Shown here: positions 1 to 7,700 of the stretch, one piece after another
Layout of the letters: each line of letters begins with the position of its first letter
Numbering within the stretch: the first letter of the stretch is position 1
DNA from: a virus
Length of the DNA stretch: 21,740 nucleotides
Virus record (IMG/VR): IMGVR_UViG_3300042301_001125
Location: 1-21,740 of that record
Strand: one strand, 5' to 3'
Notes under the pieces: model-generated
Told to the model about the DNA's origin: nothing
The model's input: the letters and a program-made list of their open reading frames with translations, nothing else
Database searches by the model: none
Translations under genes and position numbers: made by a program

Positions 1-88
1 TCAGCTCGCGTATTTTCGCGAAATTATCAGAAAAATGTTGTAGTGTTGTTGACAAGAACAAACCTGCAGTTCTGAGAGGCACAGACAA

Positions 89-1573
89 TTGCAAATAGAA
101 AACCTACAAATCAAAGACCTTGTATCAGACCCAAACAATGTGCGAGTCCATTCTGCGCAGAACCTTGATGCAATCAAGCAAAGCTTGAAGAGATTTGCCC
201 AGCAGAAGCCGATTGTGGTTGATGTCAACAATGTTGTAGTTGCTGGCAACGGCACACTACAGGCAGCCACTAGCTTGGGCTGGAAAGAAATCAAGGCAGT
301 GCGACTGCCGGCAAACTTTACCGAAGCCGAAAAGAAAGCCTTTGCCATCGCGGATAACAGGACCGCAGAGCTGGCTCAGTGGGACACCGCAGAGCTTGAC
401 AACCAGATTCTTGAGCTAACAGAAATCGGATTTGACCCGCAGGACTTTGGTTTCACCAGCAAGGACCTAGAGAACATCATCAGAATCGCAGAGGCAAAGA
501 CCACCGGCGTTACCGATGTGTTCCAAGAGTGGCAAGGTATGCCTGAGTTTGTTCAGTCGGACAAGCGTAGTGAGTTTAGGACAGTGATTCATTTCCCTAC
601 TGAGAAAGATGCAGATGAGTTTTTTGCCCTAATTGACAGACCTAAAAAGAATGCAATGTGGTGGCCGGAGAGTGATGGACACATAGGTTCAGCTATAGGT
701 GAAGCTTACATAGCAACCCCCGCCAAGACTCAGGTGGGGGAGACAAAAAAAAATCAGCTAGTTGATTTTTACCATTTACAACTAGCTAATCGCAACAACC
801 TGCCCTTGCCTGCATATCCAATCTATATTCCAACCAAAGGCAGAGCAGATATAGCTACAACCCCAAAGATACTTGCAGAATCTAATGTGCCATTTATTCT
901 TGCTGTTGAAAAAGAAGATGTTGCTAATTACAGGACCAAGTTTCCTACAGCAGAAATACTTGAACTGCCAGAGAGTAATCAAGGCATTGTTTATTCACGC
1001 AATTTTTGCAAGGCAGATGCAAAGAAAAAGGGTGCTGCTTATCATTGGCAGATTGATGATGACATCCGCAAGATTGCTTTTTCTGTAAATGCTAAAGAAA
1101 CTAATATGCCTTTTGCGCAGGGGCTGGCTATTGCAGAAGCTTTTACTAAACACTATGACAACATTGGAGCTATGTGTCTAAGACACTTGGCTTTTTCTCG
1201 CACAGAAAAGCACGATGTTGGTTTCAACAAGATTATTTATGGCATACAGCTGTTATCTTCAGAACCTGACATATGGTTTAGAAACAATACAATTGAAGAT
1301 ATTGACAATACGATGCAGCTACTGACTGCAGGATACTGCACTCTTGTTTTGAATCGGCTTGTGTTTAGCACACCAAGTACAGGAGTAGAAAAAGGTGGCA
1401 ACACAGAGAACTCTCATCAGCTTGAATCAAGAGAGGCAAGAGCAAGAAATACTCAAAACAATTGGCCTAATGCATTTAAGTTACGCAAAACCAATGTAGG
1501 AATCCGAATTGCACCAAGCAGAGTTTGGTCAACCTTTCCGCAAATACCGGTAAAGAAAAATGTATCAGCCTAA
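89..1573 (+). CDS. ParB/Srx-like domain fused to TET-associated glycosyltransferase (TAGT)
   Basis: 494 residues. Residues about 5-100 read as a ParB/sulfiredoxin-fold domain: the pattern around DPNNVRVHS (14-22), then VVAGNGTLQAA (50-60, a GNGR-like motif), then IADNRTAELAQWD. Residues about 150-195 (MPEF, a VIHF strand, MWWPE) form the segment that often follows ParB-like domains in phage proteins. From residue 244 (PIYIPTKGR) the protein is a GT-A-type glycosyltransferase of the TAGT kind, with DDD at 323-325 as probable metal/nucleotide-sugar site and a second acidic motif EDID at 403-406. In phages TAGT enzymes accompany base hypermodification, so the likely job is adding sugar to modified bases in phage DNA; the ParB part may bind DNA or act as nuclease/NTPase. 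No TET oxygenase or other base-modifying enzyme is in this window. The start is TTG at 89: GAGAGG lies 9 bases upstream, an in-frame stop sits at 50-52, and there is no other start between. It overlaps the next gene by 14 bases. The GT half is clearly more AT-rich than the ParB half. Confidence 0.75.
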   Translation: MQIENLQIKDLVSDPNNVRVHSAQNLDAIKQSLKRFAQQKPIVVDVNNVVVAGNGTLQAATSLGWKEIKAVRLPANFTEAEKKAFAIADNRTAELAQWDTAELDNQILELTEIGFDPQDFGFTSKDLENIIRIAEAKTTGVTDVFQEWQGMPEFVQSDKRSEFRTVIHFPTEKDADEFFALIDRPKKNAMWWPESDGHIGSAIGEAYIATPAKTQVGETKKNQLVDFYHLQLANRNNLPLPAYPIYIPTKGRADIATTPKILAESNVPFILAVEKEDVANYRTKFPTAEILELPESNQGIVYSRNFCKADAKKKGAAYHWQIDDDIRKIAFSVNAKETNMPFAQGLAIAEAFTKHYDNIGAMCLRHLAFSRTEKHDVGFNKIIYGIQLLSSEPDIWFRNNTIEDIDNTMQLLTAGYCTLVLNRLVFSTPSTGVEKGGNTENSHQLESREARARNTQNNWPNAFKLRKTNVGIRIAPSRVWSTFPQIPVKKNVSA

Positions 1574-2441
1574 GTTTCCCATTTACATTCCTAGCAAGTC
1601 ACGCTCAGAGAGTAGCCTGACCGCACATTTCCTAGAAAGCATCAATGTTCCATTTCGCATCGTGGTAGAGGAACAGCAGTATGCGGATTACAACAGATTC
1701 TTTCCCGCAGAAAAGCTTTTAGTTCTTGACCCTAAATATCAAGAAGAGTATGACACCTATGATGAGTTTGGCGGGGAGTTCAGCAGAGGCTCAGGACCGG
1801 CACGAAACTTCATCTGGGACCATTCTGTAGCAGAGGGTCACGACTTTCATTGGATTATGGATGACAACATCCAGCTATTTGCCATTATGCAAAACAACCA
1901 GCGTATTCCGGTTGGTGACGCAATGATTTTTCAGGCGATGGAAGAGTTTGTATTGCGGTATGAGAATGTCGGAATGGCAGGACCTAACTATTGGATGTTT
2001 GCGCCAAGCCGGGCAAAGTTTGCTCCATTTACTTTGAACACAAGGATTTACAGCTGCATCCTTATTCGCAACGATGTGCCTATGCGCTGGGGTGGCAGAT
2101 ACAATGAGGACACCGACCTGAGCTTGAGGATGCTCAAGAGTGGCTGGGCAACAGTCCTGTTTAAATCTTTCTTGCAATACAAGATAACTACACAGCAAAT
2201 GGGCGGTGGAAATACAGAAGCTTTCTATTCAGACAAAGGCACTTTGCCAAAGTCCGAGATGCTGCGAGAAAGACACCCGGATGTCACTCAAGTAGTCTGG
2301 CGATTCAAACGCTGGCATCACCATGTTGATTACACGCCTTTCAAGGACTTGGGTTTGATTCGCAAGCCGGGCTTAGAGTTACCGACAGAGAGCCAGTATC
2401 AGCTCAAGAAAGTAAAAAGAGACAGGCGCAAAGATGGCTAA
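1560..2441 (+). CDS. TET-associated glycosyltransferase-like protein (TAGT), second copy
   Basis: 293 residues, a clear paralogue of the C-terminal half of the preceding gene. Both begin with a PIYIPSK/TK strand (residues 7-13 here), then an ES-x-NVPF motif (26-32), a VVEE/AVEK strand, and an FPAEKL/FPTAEI stretch. The probable active-site motif is HWIMDDN at 97-103 (HWQIDDD in the paralogue), and a second acidic motif EDTD at 183-186 precedes a short helix, as in GT-A enzymes. The C-terminal 50 residues are basic (KVKRDRRKDG at the end), possibly for DNA contact. The gene overlaps its upstream neighbour by 14 bases and the terminase small subunit by 8, so all are probably one operon. Expected role: transfer of a sugar to a modified base or to an already attached sugar. 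Substrate and acceptor cannot be read from the sequence. Two adjacent copies could add successive sugars. Confidence 0.7.
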   Translation: MYQPKFPIYIPSKSRSESSLTAHFLESINVPFRIVVEEQQYADYNRFFPAEKLLVLDPKYQEEYDTYDEFGGEFSRGSGPARNFIWDHSVAEGHDFHWIMDDNIQLFAIMQNNQRIPVGDAMIFQAMEEFVLRYENVGMAGPNYWMFAPSRAKFAPFTLNTRIYSCILIRNDVPMRWGGRYNEDTDLSLRMLKSGWATVLFKSFLQYKITTQQMGGGNTEAFYSDKGTLPKSEMLRERHPDVTQVVWRFKRWHHHVDYTPFKDLGLIRKPGLELPTESQYQLKKVKRDRRKDG

Positions 2442-2904
2442 AGTTGGCAGACCACCAAAACCTAATGAGGAAAAGCGCAGAATTGGCAACCCCGGCAAGC
2501 GACCACTTCCATCTCAAGAGCTAGTCGTTGCGCTACCGGCAGCTGAGTCTGTTCCTGAACCAACCAGACCGCTAGGAACATACGGCAAGCAATTCTGGGA
2601 CCGAGTTTGGCAATACGGCATTCATTGGATTAGCCCAAGCACTGACTTTGAAGTAATGATGATGACGGCTGAGTTGATTGATGAGCGTTGGAATTTGAGA
2701 GCTAAGGTGATGAAAGCTTTGCTTGCTGAGCACATTACATCCGAAGCCTCAAGGGACCGCAGAGCCTTGCGAGAGTTAGACCGGTTAATTGACAGTCACC
2801 TGTCACAGCTAGGGCTAACCCCGGCAGACCGCACCCGCTTGGGCTATGCAGAAGTCAAGAGAATGTCTAAGATTGCAGAACTAAGAAAGATGTCAAATGA
2901 GTAG
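2434..2904 (+). CDS. terS: Terminase small subunit (P27-like family)
   Basis: 156 residues, the DNA-recognition subunit of the packaging motor. The N-terminus has the basic GRPPKPNEEKRR...GNPGKRPLP motif (residues 5-26) seen in many actinophage P27-type small terminases. It is followed by a Pro-rich linker and a mostly helical body (about 48-156) with YGKQFWDRVW and a conserved-looking LGLTPADRTRLGYAEVK segment (131-147) suited to oligomerisation. The assignment rests on these motifs plus position: the stop overlaps the large terminase start by 8 bases, and the start overlaps the preceding TAGT gene by 8. The ATG at 2434 has only a weak AGG upstream, so translation is probably coupled to the upstream gene. 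Confidence 0.85.
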   Translation: MAKVGRPPKPNEEKRRIGNPGKRPLPSQELVVALPAAESVPEPTRPLGTYGKQFWDRVWQYGIHWISPSTDFEVMMMTAELIDERWNLRAKVMKALLAEHITSEASRDRRALRELDRLIDSHLSQLGLTPADRTRLGYAEVKRMSKIAELRKMSNE

Positions 2905-4417
2905 TTGGCCACCACGCTGGCTTACACCTGTAGCCAAAGAATCACTTGAAAGCCGGAGAGCCGCACAGGTAATTGCATTCATTGAGGCTTATGGCTTACA
3001 GACCAAAGACACTATCGCTGGTAAGTCAGGCTCACAGCTACAGCTAAGAGATTGGCAGATAGAGCTAATCAAACATTTGTTTGCTGAGGATGCCAACGGC
3101 AGGCTGCTTGCCAGAACAGCCCTAGTGGGAATGCCAAGAAAGAATGGCAAAAGTGCGCTGGGTTCATCGCTTGCTCTATGGTCCTTGTTCTTAGGTGCTA
3201 ATGGTGGTGAAGTCTATAGCTGTGCTGCCGACAAGGAACAGGCACGAATCGTGTTTGGTGATGCTAAGCGAATGATTGAAGCACATACAGAGCTATCCGA
3301 ATTGGTGAGGATTTACCGCGATGCTATTGAGGTTGTTGATAGCGGTTCAATTTACAGAGTTCTATCCTCAGAGGCTTATACAAAAGAGGGTTTGTCACCG
3401 ACCTTTGTTGTTTTTGATGAGTTACACGCAACGCCTAATCCGGATTTATACAATGTTATGCAGCTTGGTATGGGTGCGCGTGAAGAGCCGATGCTTTTAA
3501 GCATTACTACCGCCGGAGTAAAGACAGACAACAGCGGTAAGGATTCAACGGCATACGCTCAATACCAATATGGGCAAAAGGTTGCGCGTGGCGAACAGCC
3601 TGACCCGTCATTCTTTATGGCATGGTGGGAAGCCCTGCCGGAAGCAGACCACCGAAATCCGGAAACTTGGGAAATGGCTAACCCCGGTTATGGTGACCTT
3701 AACAGCATCGAAGATTTTGAGGCAATGGCTAGGCGTATTGAAGAACCGGAGTTCAGAACTAAGCGTTGCAACCAATGGGTGAGCAGTGCTAATGCTTGGC
3801 TGCCTTCAGGACTTTGGGAAACACTTGAAACCAAGCGAGAGCTTGACCCAGATGCCGAATACATACTTGGCTTTGACGGCTCATTCAATAATGACTGCAC
3901 AGTTATTGTCGGCTGTCAGATACCGCGTGATGAGGATGAAAAGCCATATCTGTTTTTAGTCAAGGCTTGGGAAAAGCAACCGCAGGACACCGATGATTGG
4001 CGAGTTGACACCCTAGATGTCGAAAGCACGATTATGAATTTCATCCAGAACCACCCGAAAACCTTAGAGGTTGCTTGCGACCCATTTAGATGGCAGAGAA
4101 CAATGGCAGTCTTACAAGACACCGGTATCAACATTGTTGAGTGGCCTACTACAAGTGTTCGGCGTATGGTGCCAGCGTGTCAGAAGTTTTACACGCAGGT
4201 AACAGAGAACCGCTTAGAACACGATGGTGACCCTTTTATGACAAGGCACTTATCTAACGCGGCAGTCAAGACAGATAACTACGGACCGCGAATTGTTAAG
4301 GAACACCGAAGCAGCTCCAAGAAGATTGACGCAGCGGTTGCTGCTATCATTGCTTTGGACAGAGCATTAGTAATTAGAGAAACCGAAGCACCGCGCATAC
4401 CGCAGTTTTTCATATAA
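2897..4417 (+). CDS. terL: Terminase large subunit (ATPase and nuclease)
   Basis: 506 residues, the packaging ATPase and headful/cos nuclease that docks on the portal. A Walker A-type loop GMPRKNGKS is at 78-86, and a Walker B VVFDE with D174-E175 is followed by LHATPNPDLY. The nuclease domain begins around residue 322 with an ILGFDGSFNNDCT strand (D327 the first predicted metal ligand). Further acidic positions such as EVACDPFRW (near 391) and a late KIDAAVAAIIALDRAL segment (near 475-490) match the expected order. Length is normal for the family. It overlaps the small terminase by 8 bases. The C-terminus ends just before an AAGGA ribosome site for the 47-residue ORF that follows. Confidence 0.95.
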   Translation: MSSWPPRWLTPVAKESLESRRAAQVIAFIEAYGLQTKDTIAGKSGSQLQLRDWQIELIKHLFAEDANGRLLARTALVGMPRKNGKSALGSSLALWSLFLGANGGEVYSCAADKEQARIVFGDAKRMIEAHTELSELVRIYRDAIEVVDSGSIYRVLSSEAYTKEGLSPTFVVFDELHATPNPDLYNVMQLGMGAREEPMLLSITTAGVKTDNSGKDSTAYAQYQYGQKVARGEQPDPSFFMAWWEALPEADHRNPETWEMANPGYGDLNSIEDFEAMARRIEEPEFRTKRCNQWVSSANAWLPSGLWETLETKRELDPDAEYILGFDGSFNNDCTVIVGCQIPRDEDEKPYLFLVKAWEKQPQDTDDWRVDTLDVESTIMNFIQNHPKTLEVACDPFRWQRTMAVLQDTGINIVEWPTTSVRRMVPACQKFYTQVTENRLEHDGDPFMTRHLSNAAVKTDNYGPRIVKEHRSSSKKIDAAVAAIIALDRALVIRETEAPRIPQFFI

Positions 4418-4425
4418 GGAAAAAG

Positions 4426-4569
4426 ATGACAGCAACAATTATGCAAATCTCAGGGGCAGTTCTGATATCAATAGGTGCAGGGCTGGTATTTCCACCAGCA
4501 GGGTTAGTGGTTGCCGGAGTATTTGCTGTGGCATTTGGAATCAGTTTGGAGCGAAACAATGTTGGCTAA
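4426..4569 (+). CDS. Small two-segment membrane protein between terminase and portal
   Basis: A 47-residue ORF starting MTATIMQISGAVLISI and ending SLERNNVG. It has AAGGA at 4416-4420 (5 bases before the ATG), directly after the terL stop. Two hydrophobic stretches (about 8-23 and 25-41) are separated by a Pro-Pro-Ala-Gly turn, so it looks like a small hairpin membrane protein. It ends 11 bases inside the portal gene, whose start (4559) has its own GGAG inside this ORF. The tight packing and good ribosome site support a real gene. Function unknown: it could be a minor membrane protein or a superinfection/holin-like factor, but nothing in the sequence decides this. Confidence 0.75.
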   Translation: MTATIMQISGAVLISIGAGLVFPPAGLVVAGVFAVAFGISLERNNVG

Positions 4570-5911
4570 CTTTTTTGAGAATCGCGGAATCAGCTATCAA
4601 AGCTTGTTTGCATCCGGCGATGACATTGAGCTAGGCACACAGTCAGCCACTCTTATCAACAGCGAAACTGTATTTAAGGTCAATGCCGTATTCAGCGCAA
4701 TCTCTTTGATTAGCGACACTATTTCGACTCTGCCGCTTGATGCTTTTGTCCGGGCTAATGGTGAGCGTGTTGCTATGCGACCACGCCCAAGCTGGGTGCT
4801 AAAGCCAGATGTTGACACAACCAAAGAGGCTTTCTATGGTTCTGTAATTGTTTCGCTACTGCTAGATGGCAACGCATTTATTCGCGTGTACACCCAGAAC
4901 GGGCAGGTTGTCAATCTAAATGTTCTGAACCCCGCGAAAGTCGAAATCAAGCGAAATGGTCTTGGCAGAATTCAGTTCATCGTGCAAGGTGAAAAAGCAC
5001 CACTATCTACTGATGAAGTTATTTTCATTCCGGATGTTGTTAGACCCGGACACATTAGAGGCGTGTCAAGAGTCGAAGCACTCAAAGATAACTGGGGCTT
5101 GGCTATGGCTTTGGAAAACTATGCTGCCAGATTCTTTGGGCAGGGAGCTAATACCAGCGGCATTATTGAGTTCCCAGAAACTTTGACCTATGAGCAAAGC
5201 CAAGCATTAGCTCAGGCTTTTGATGCTCGCCACCGAGGTTGGAAGCAAAGCAGCAAGACCGGTATTCTTTCCGGCGGTGCGACTTACAAGCAGACCTCTG
5301 TATCTAATGACCAATCACAATTCCTAGACTCACGCCGTATGGCAGTTGAGGATGTCTGTAGAGCTTTCAACATTCCACCAAACCTTATGGGCTTGCCGGG
5401 AACAACCAGCTATGCATCTGTCGAGCAGAACAACCTTGCTTGGGTAACCCACAGCCTTAGACCTATCATTCAGAAAATCGAAAATGCTATGTCGCCGCTC
5501 TTGGCACTATCGCCAAACGGACAGAACGCATTTCTCAGGTTCAACATTGATGGACTTCTGAGGGCTGACATCAACAGCAGAATGAGCGCATACAGCACCG
5601 GTCTGCAGTCGGGCTTCCTGACTATCAACGATGTGCGCCGACTAGAGGATTTGCCATCACTAAATGACCCAAGCGCAGAAACAGTGAGAGTGCCATTGGC
5701 TAATGTCAACCTAGATGCAGCAAACCTCAACGCAGAGGACAAGCGAGTTATGATGGCGGTCCGATTGGTAAATGCCGGCTTTGAGCCGGGGGCTGCTCTA
5801 GCTGCGGTTGGACTTACGAACATCGCTCATACCGGCGTACCAAGCGTTCAGCTACAGGGAGTCGCGCAGATTGACCCTAATGACCCGCTAAGTGCATACA
5901 AGGTTGACTAA
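4559..5911 (+). CDS. Portal protein (HK97 gp3-like family)
   Basis: 450 residues from ATG 4559, forming the dodecameric ring through which DNA enters the head. Features of the SPP1/HK97 portal family: a NAVFSAISLISDTISTLPLD helix early (about 42-61), an LLDGNAFIRV strand, a VIFIPDVVRPG loop, an Ala/Gln-rich helix with FFGQGANTSGI, then VEDVCRAFNIPPNLMGLPG and the SVEQNNLAW motif typical of these proteins. I chose 4559 rather than the in-frame TTG at 4511 because GGAG at 4548-4551 lies 7 bases before ATG 4559 and because the upstream extension is already coding in another frame for the 47-residue membrane protein. The stop overlaps the next start as TAATG. Confidence 0.92.
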   Translation: MLANFFENRGISYQSLFASGDDIELGTQSATLINSETVFKVNAVFSAISLISDTISTLPLDAFVRANGERVAMRPRPSWVLKPDVDTTKEAFYGSVIVSLLLDGNAFIRVYTQNGQVVNLNVLNPAKVEIKRNGLGRIQFIVQGEKAPLSTDEVIFIPDVVRPGHIRGVSRVEALKDNWGLAMALENYAARFFGQGANTSGIIEFPETLTYEQSQALAQAFDARHRGWKQSSKTGILSGGATYKQTSVSNDQSQFLDSRRMAVEDVCRAFNIPPNLMGLPGTTSYASVEQNNLAWVTHSLRPIIQKIENAMSPLLALSPNGQNAFLRFNIDGLLRADINSRMSAYSTGLQSGFLTINDVRRLEDLPSLNDPSAETVRVPLANVNLDAANLNAEDKRVMMAVRLVNAGFEPGAALAAVGLTNIAHTGVPSVQLQGVAQIDPNDPLSAYKVD

Positions 5912-6177
5912 TGGCTATCAACTCAGGCACACAGTTGATAGGAACAACCCGCAGTCAGATTGACGGCAACTCAGTTCATTGGGTCAAACTTACTATCCGA
6001 AACAATGAAGATACCAAGACCTTGTATGTTGGCAACAATAATGTTTCAGTAGCCAACGGCTTGCCTATTGACAAACTATCAACTCAGAGCTTTGACATCC
6101 CACCCGGAGAGAGCCTGTCAATGATTTCAGACAGCGGAACTCATAGTGTTTCGTGGCTCAGAATCGAGATGCACTAA
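5911..6177 (+). CDS. Small beta-rich virion protein, paralogue of the gene at 20155
   Basis: 88 residues with no recognised catalytic motif. The pattern is alternating polar and hydrophobic residues with LYVGNNNVSVANGLPI (about 38-53), SFDIPPGESLSMISDSG and a terminal WLRI strand, suggesting a small beta-sandwich. A similar layout (LYVGASGVTAATGF, YELAPNDSLFCISS, VLRV) occurs in the gene at 20155-20424, so the two look like paralogues. Such proteins are often head or fibre decoration or plug proteins. Position right after the portal suggests a virion component, but this is inference. Start and stop are both coupled by TAATG overlaps. Confidence 0.7.
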   Translation: MAINSGTQLIGTTRSQIDGNSVHWVKLTIRNNEDTKTLYVGNNNVSVANGLPIDKLSTQSFDIPPGESLSMISDSGTHSVSWLRIEMH

Positions 6178-7523
6178 TGCCTTATTACATTGGAAATCAC
6201 CCAGACTGCAACGGGGAATGGTCAGTTGTAAAAGATGACGGCACACTTCTTGCGTGCCATACCAGTAAAGACAACGCTATTGCACAAATGGTCGCGGTTT
6301 CTTTAGCTGAGGACCTAGAGCCGGGTGGGACTTATGAGGGTGAGTATCGCTCAGAGGAAATTCGCGCAGTAGACCTAACCCCGCCAGCTTTTATGAGAGC
6401 TGCTGCTAGACAGGGGCTGCGTTACTATGAGGAAGGCAAAGCCGGTGACGGGCTAGTTGACCGAACAGTGCGAGAAGCTAGGGCTATGGCTAGTGGTTCT
6501 GTTACCGCTGACAAGTGGGTTCGCATCCGGGCTTGGATTGCCAGACACCTTGTTGACCTAGACTCTCCAGACGCAAATCCAAATTCCGATAACTACCCAA
6601 GTGCCGGCGTAGTTGCCCATCTGCTTTGGGGCAGTGGACCATCGAAGCGTGCTGCGCAACGCGCACTTGAGTATGCAGAGCGCATAGTCACTAGACTTGA
6701 AGAAGAAAACCGCAACAAGTATGTAGAGGGTGAAGCTATGGCAAAGTTTGAAGTTAGAACCACACCGGCTAATTTTGAAATTCGTGAAGATGATACCGGT
6801 ATGTATTTTGAGGGCTATGCTGCTGTATTTGACAGCCCCTCAGAACCGCTGCCATTTATTGAGCGAATCGCAAGGGGAGCTTTCAGAAACAGCCTCAAGA
6901 AGTCGCGGAATGACATCAAGCTACTTTGGAACCACGACACTAACTTGGTTCTTGGTTCATCAAGGGCAAAGACATTGACTCTAATCGAAGATGAGCGTGG
7001 ACTAAAGGTAAGTGCGCAACTGCCAAACACTACCGCCGGCAGGGATGCTAAAGAGCTACTAGCAAGAGGCGATGTTGACTCTATGAGCTTTGGTTTCTCT
7101 GTGCCTAGTGGCGGGGATGTATGGAACTCTGAGGGAACAGAACGCACCCTAAAGAGTGTAAGGCTACACGAAGTCAGCATTGTTGCTTTCCCGGCTTACA
7201 CGGCTACCGCCGGCACAACTTCTGTTCGCGGTCTGGACCTAGTTGCTGAGCGCAGTATGGTAGATGCCGATGAATTGTCAGATGCAATTGTTATGATGGA
7301 AGCCGGCGGCACTCTAACAACTGAGGCTGCCAACATTCTGCGAAAAGTAATTGACGCACTTGAAATAGAGGATGAACCTATGCAGGAAATGGAAGAGCCA
7401 TCTTTGGATGACAGCCCGGAAGAATCTGAGGATTCAGTAGCTGTTATTGAAGAAAATGATAATGGCGATTTCAGCGCACTAGAGCTAGTCAAGGCAAAGC
7501 TTTGGCTTTTGGAGAGAAAATAA
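6177..7523 (+). CDS. Capsid maturation fusion protein with HK97-type prohead protease
   Basis: 448 residues from ATG 6177. Three parts are visible. Residues 1-50 form a small module (PYYIGNHPDCNGEWSVVK...) often seen in actinophage head proteins. Residues about 62-178 form a helical domain starting AVDLTPPAFMRAAARQGL and containing PSAGVVAHLLWG, also common near phage maturation proteases. From about 190 comes the HK97-family prohead protease (S78-like serine protease) with candidate catalytic His253 in WNHD and Ser304 in DSMSFGF. The C-terminus (about 390-448) is very acidic and may act as a scaffold or spacer. ATG 6177 is preferred over the in-frame GTG at 6153 because it forms the TAATG junction used by its neighbours. 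An internal in-frame ATG with a strong ribosome site at 6738 would give protease without the first two domains. Its likely role is cutting the capsid delta domain during head maturation. Confidence 0.88.
   Translation: MPYYIGNHPDCNGEWSVVKDDGTLLACHTSKDNAIAQMVAVSLAEDLEPGGTYEGEYRSEEIRAVDLTPPAFMRAAARQGLRYYEEGKAGDGLVDRTVREARAMASGSVTADKWVRIRAWIARHLVDLDSPDANPNSDNYPSAGVVAHLLWGSGPSKRAAQRALEYAERIVTRLEEENRNKYVEGEAMAKFEVRTTPANFEIREDDTGMYFEGYAAVFDSPSEPLPFIERIARGAFRNSLKKSRNDIKLLWNHDTNLVLGSSRAKTLTLIEDERGLKVSAQLPNTTAGRDAKELLARGDVDSMSFGFSVPSGGDVWNSEGTERTLKSVRLHEVSIVAFPAYTATAGTTSVRGLDLVAERSMVDADELSDAIVMMEAGGTLTTEAANILRKVIDALEIEDEPMQEMEEPSLDDSPEESEDSVAVIEENDNGDFSALELVKAKLWLLERK
6725..6731 (+). promoter_or_regulatory. 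Internal ribosome binding site for short protease form
   Basis: AGAGGGT with GAGGG 7 bases before the in-frame ATG at 6738, within the coding sequence of the fusion protein. It lies at the domain border, which makes a chance match less likely. Confidence 0.55.
6738..7523 (+). CDS. Probable internally initiated short form of the prohead protease
   Basis: An in-frame ATG (codon 188 of the long protein) begins MAKFEVRTTPANFE, exactly where the protease domain starts. GAGGG at 6726-6730 lies 7 bases upstream, a better ribosome site than most real starts in this window. Translation from here gives a 261-residue protein with both His and Ser catalytic candidates and the acidic tail, close to the size of free-standing HK97-type proteases. 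The long fusion and short form could be made together, as seen with nested scaffold/protease genes in other phages. Not proven by sequence alone. Confidence 0.6.
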   Translation: MAKFEVRTTPANFEIREDDTGMYFEGYAAVFDSPSEPLPFIERIARGAFRNSLKKSRNDIKLLWNHDTNLVLGSSRAKTLTLIEDERGLKVSAQLPNTTAGRDAKELLARGDVDSMSFGFSVPSGGDVWNSEGTERTLKSVRLHEVSIVAFPAYTATAGTTSVRGLDLVAERSMVDADELSDAIVMMEAGGTLTTEAANILRKVIDALEIEDEPMQEMEEPSLDDSPEESEDSVAVIEENDNGDFSALELVKAKLWLLERK

Positions 7524-7690
7524 TGGCGACTGTAGAACAAATCAAGCAGGTTATCTTGGAAGTTGCCGGCTATCCAGAAACCGGAATAGCAAAGGACCTA
7601 GCCCAGAAGTGGGCAGAGGCAATCGCGGGAATTGACAATCCAAAGGTGGATGTTGAGAAACGCGTGATTGATGCGGTAGAAATCCGCTAA
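7523..7690 (+). CDS. Small protein of unknown function before the capsid gene
   Basis: 55 residues from ATG 7523 (MATVEQIKQVILEVAGYPETG... to VIDAVEIR). GGAGAG at 7511-7516 lies 6 bases upstream, and the start overlaps the protease stop as TAATG, so I prefer it to the in-frame TTG at 7502. The sequence is amphipathic and mostly helical with no membrane segment or signal peptide. It is the last gene before a terminator. Position between protease and major capsid protein suggests a head assembly role such as scaffold or decoration, but I do not recognise the family. Confidence 0.65.
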   Translation: MATVEQIKQVILEVAGYPETGIAKDLAQKWAEAIAGIDNPKVDVEKRVIDAVEIR

Positions 7691-7700
7691 GACAAGAAAG

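Noticed and set aside
49-54. TTGACA as a -35 box before the ParB-TAGT gene
   Set aside because: At 16-18 base spacing no TANNNT box is present, so it is not supported as a promoter.
1-98. Tail of an upstream gene at the left edge
   Set aside because: All three forward frames are open from base 1 to a stop (at 41-43, 73-75 and 96-98). The frame ending at 98 would overlap the TTG start by 10 bases, but nothing in the few residues decides between frames.
1-348. Long antisense frame opposite the ParB domain, open at the left edge
   Set aside because: No ribosome site or recognisable motif, and it lies fully opposite a well-supported coding region.
4511-4558. Upstream TTG start for the portal
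   Set aside because: ATG 4559 has GGAG at proper spacing and the region codes for the small membrane protein in another frame.
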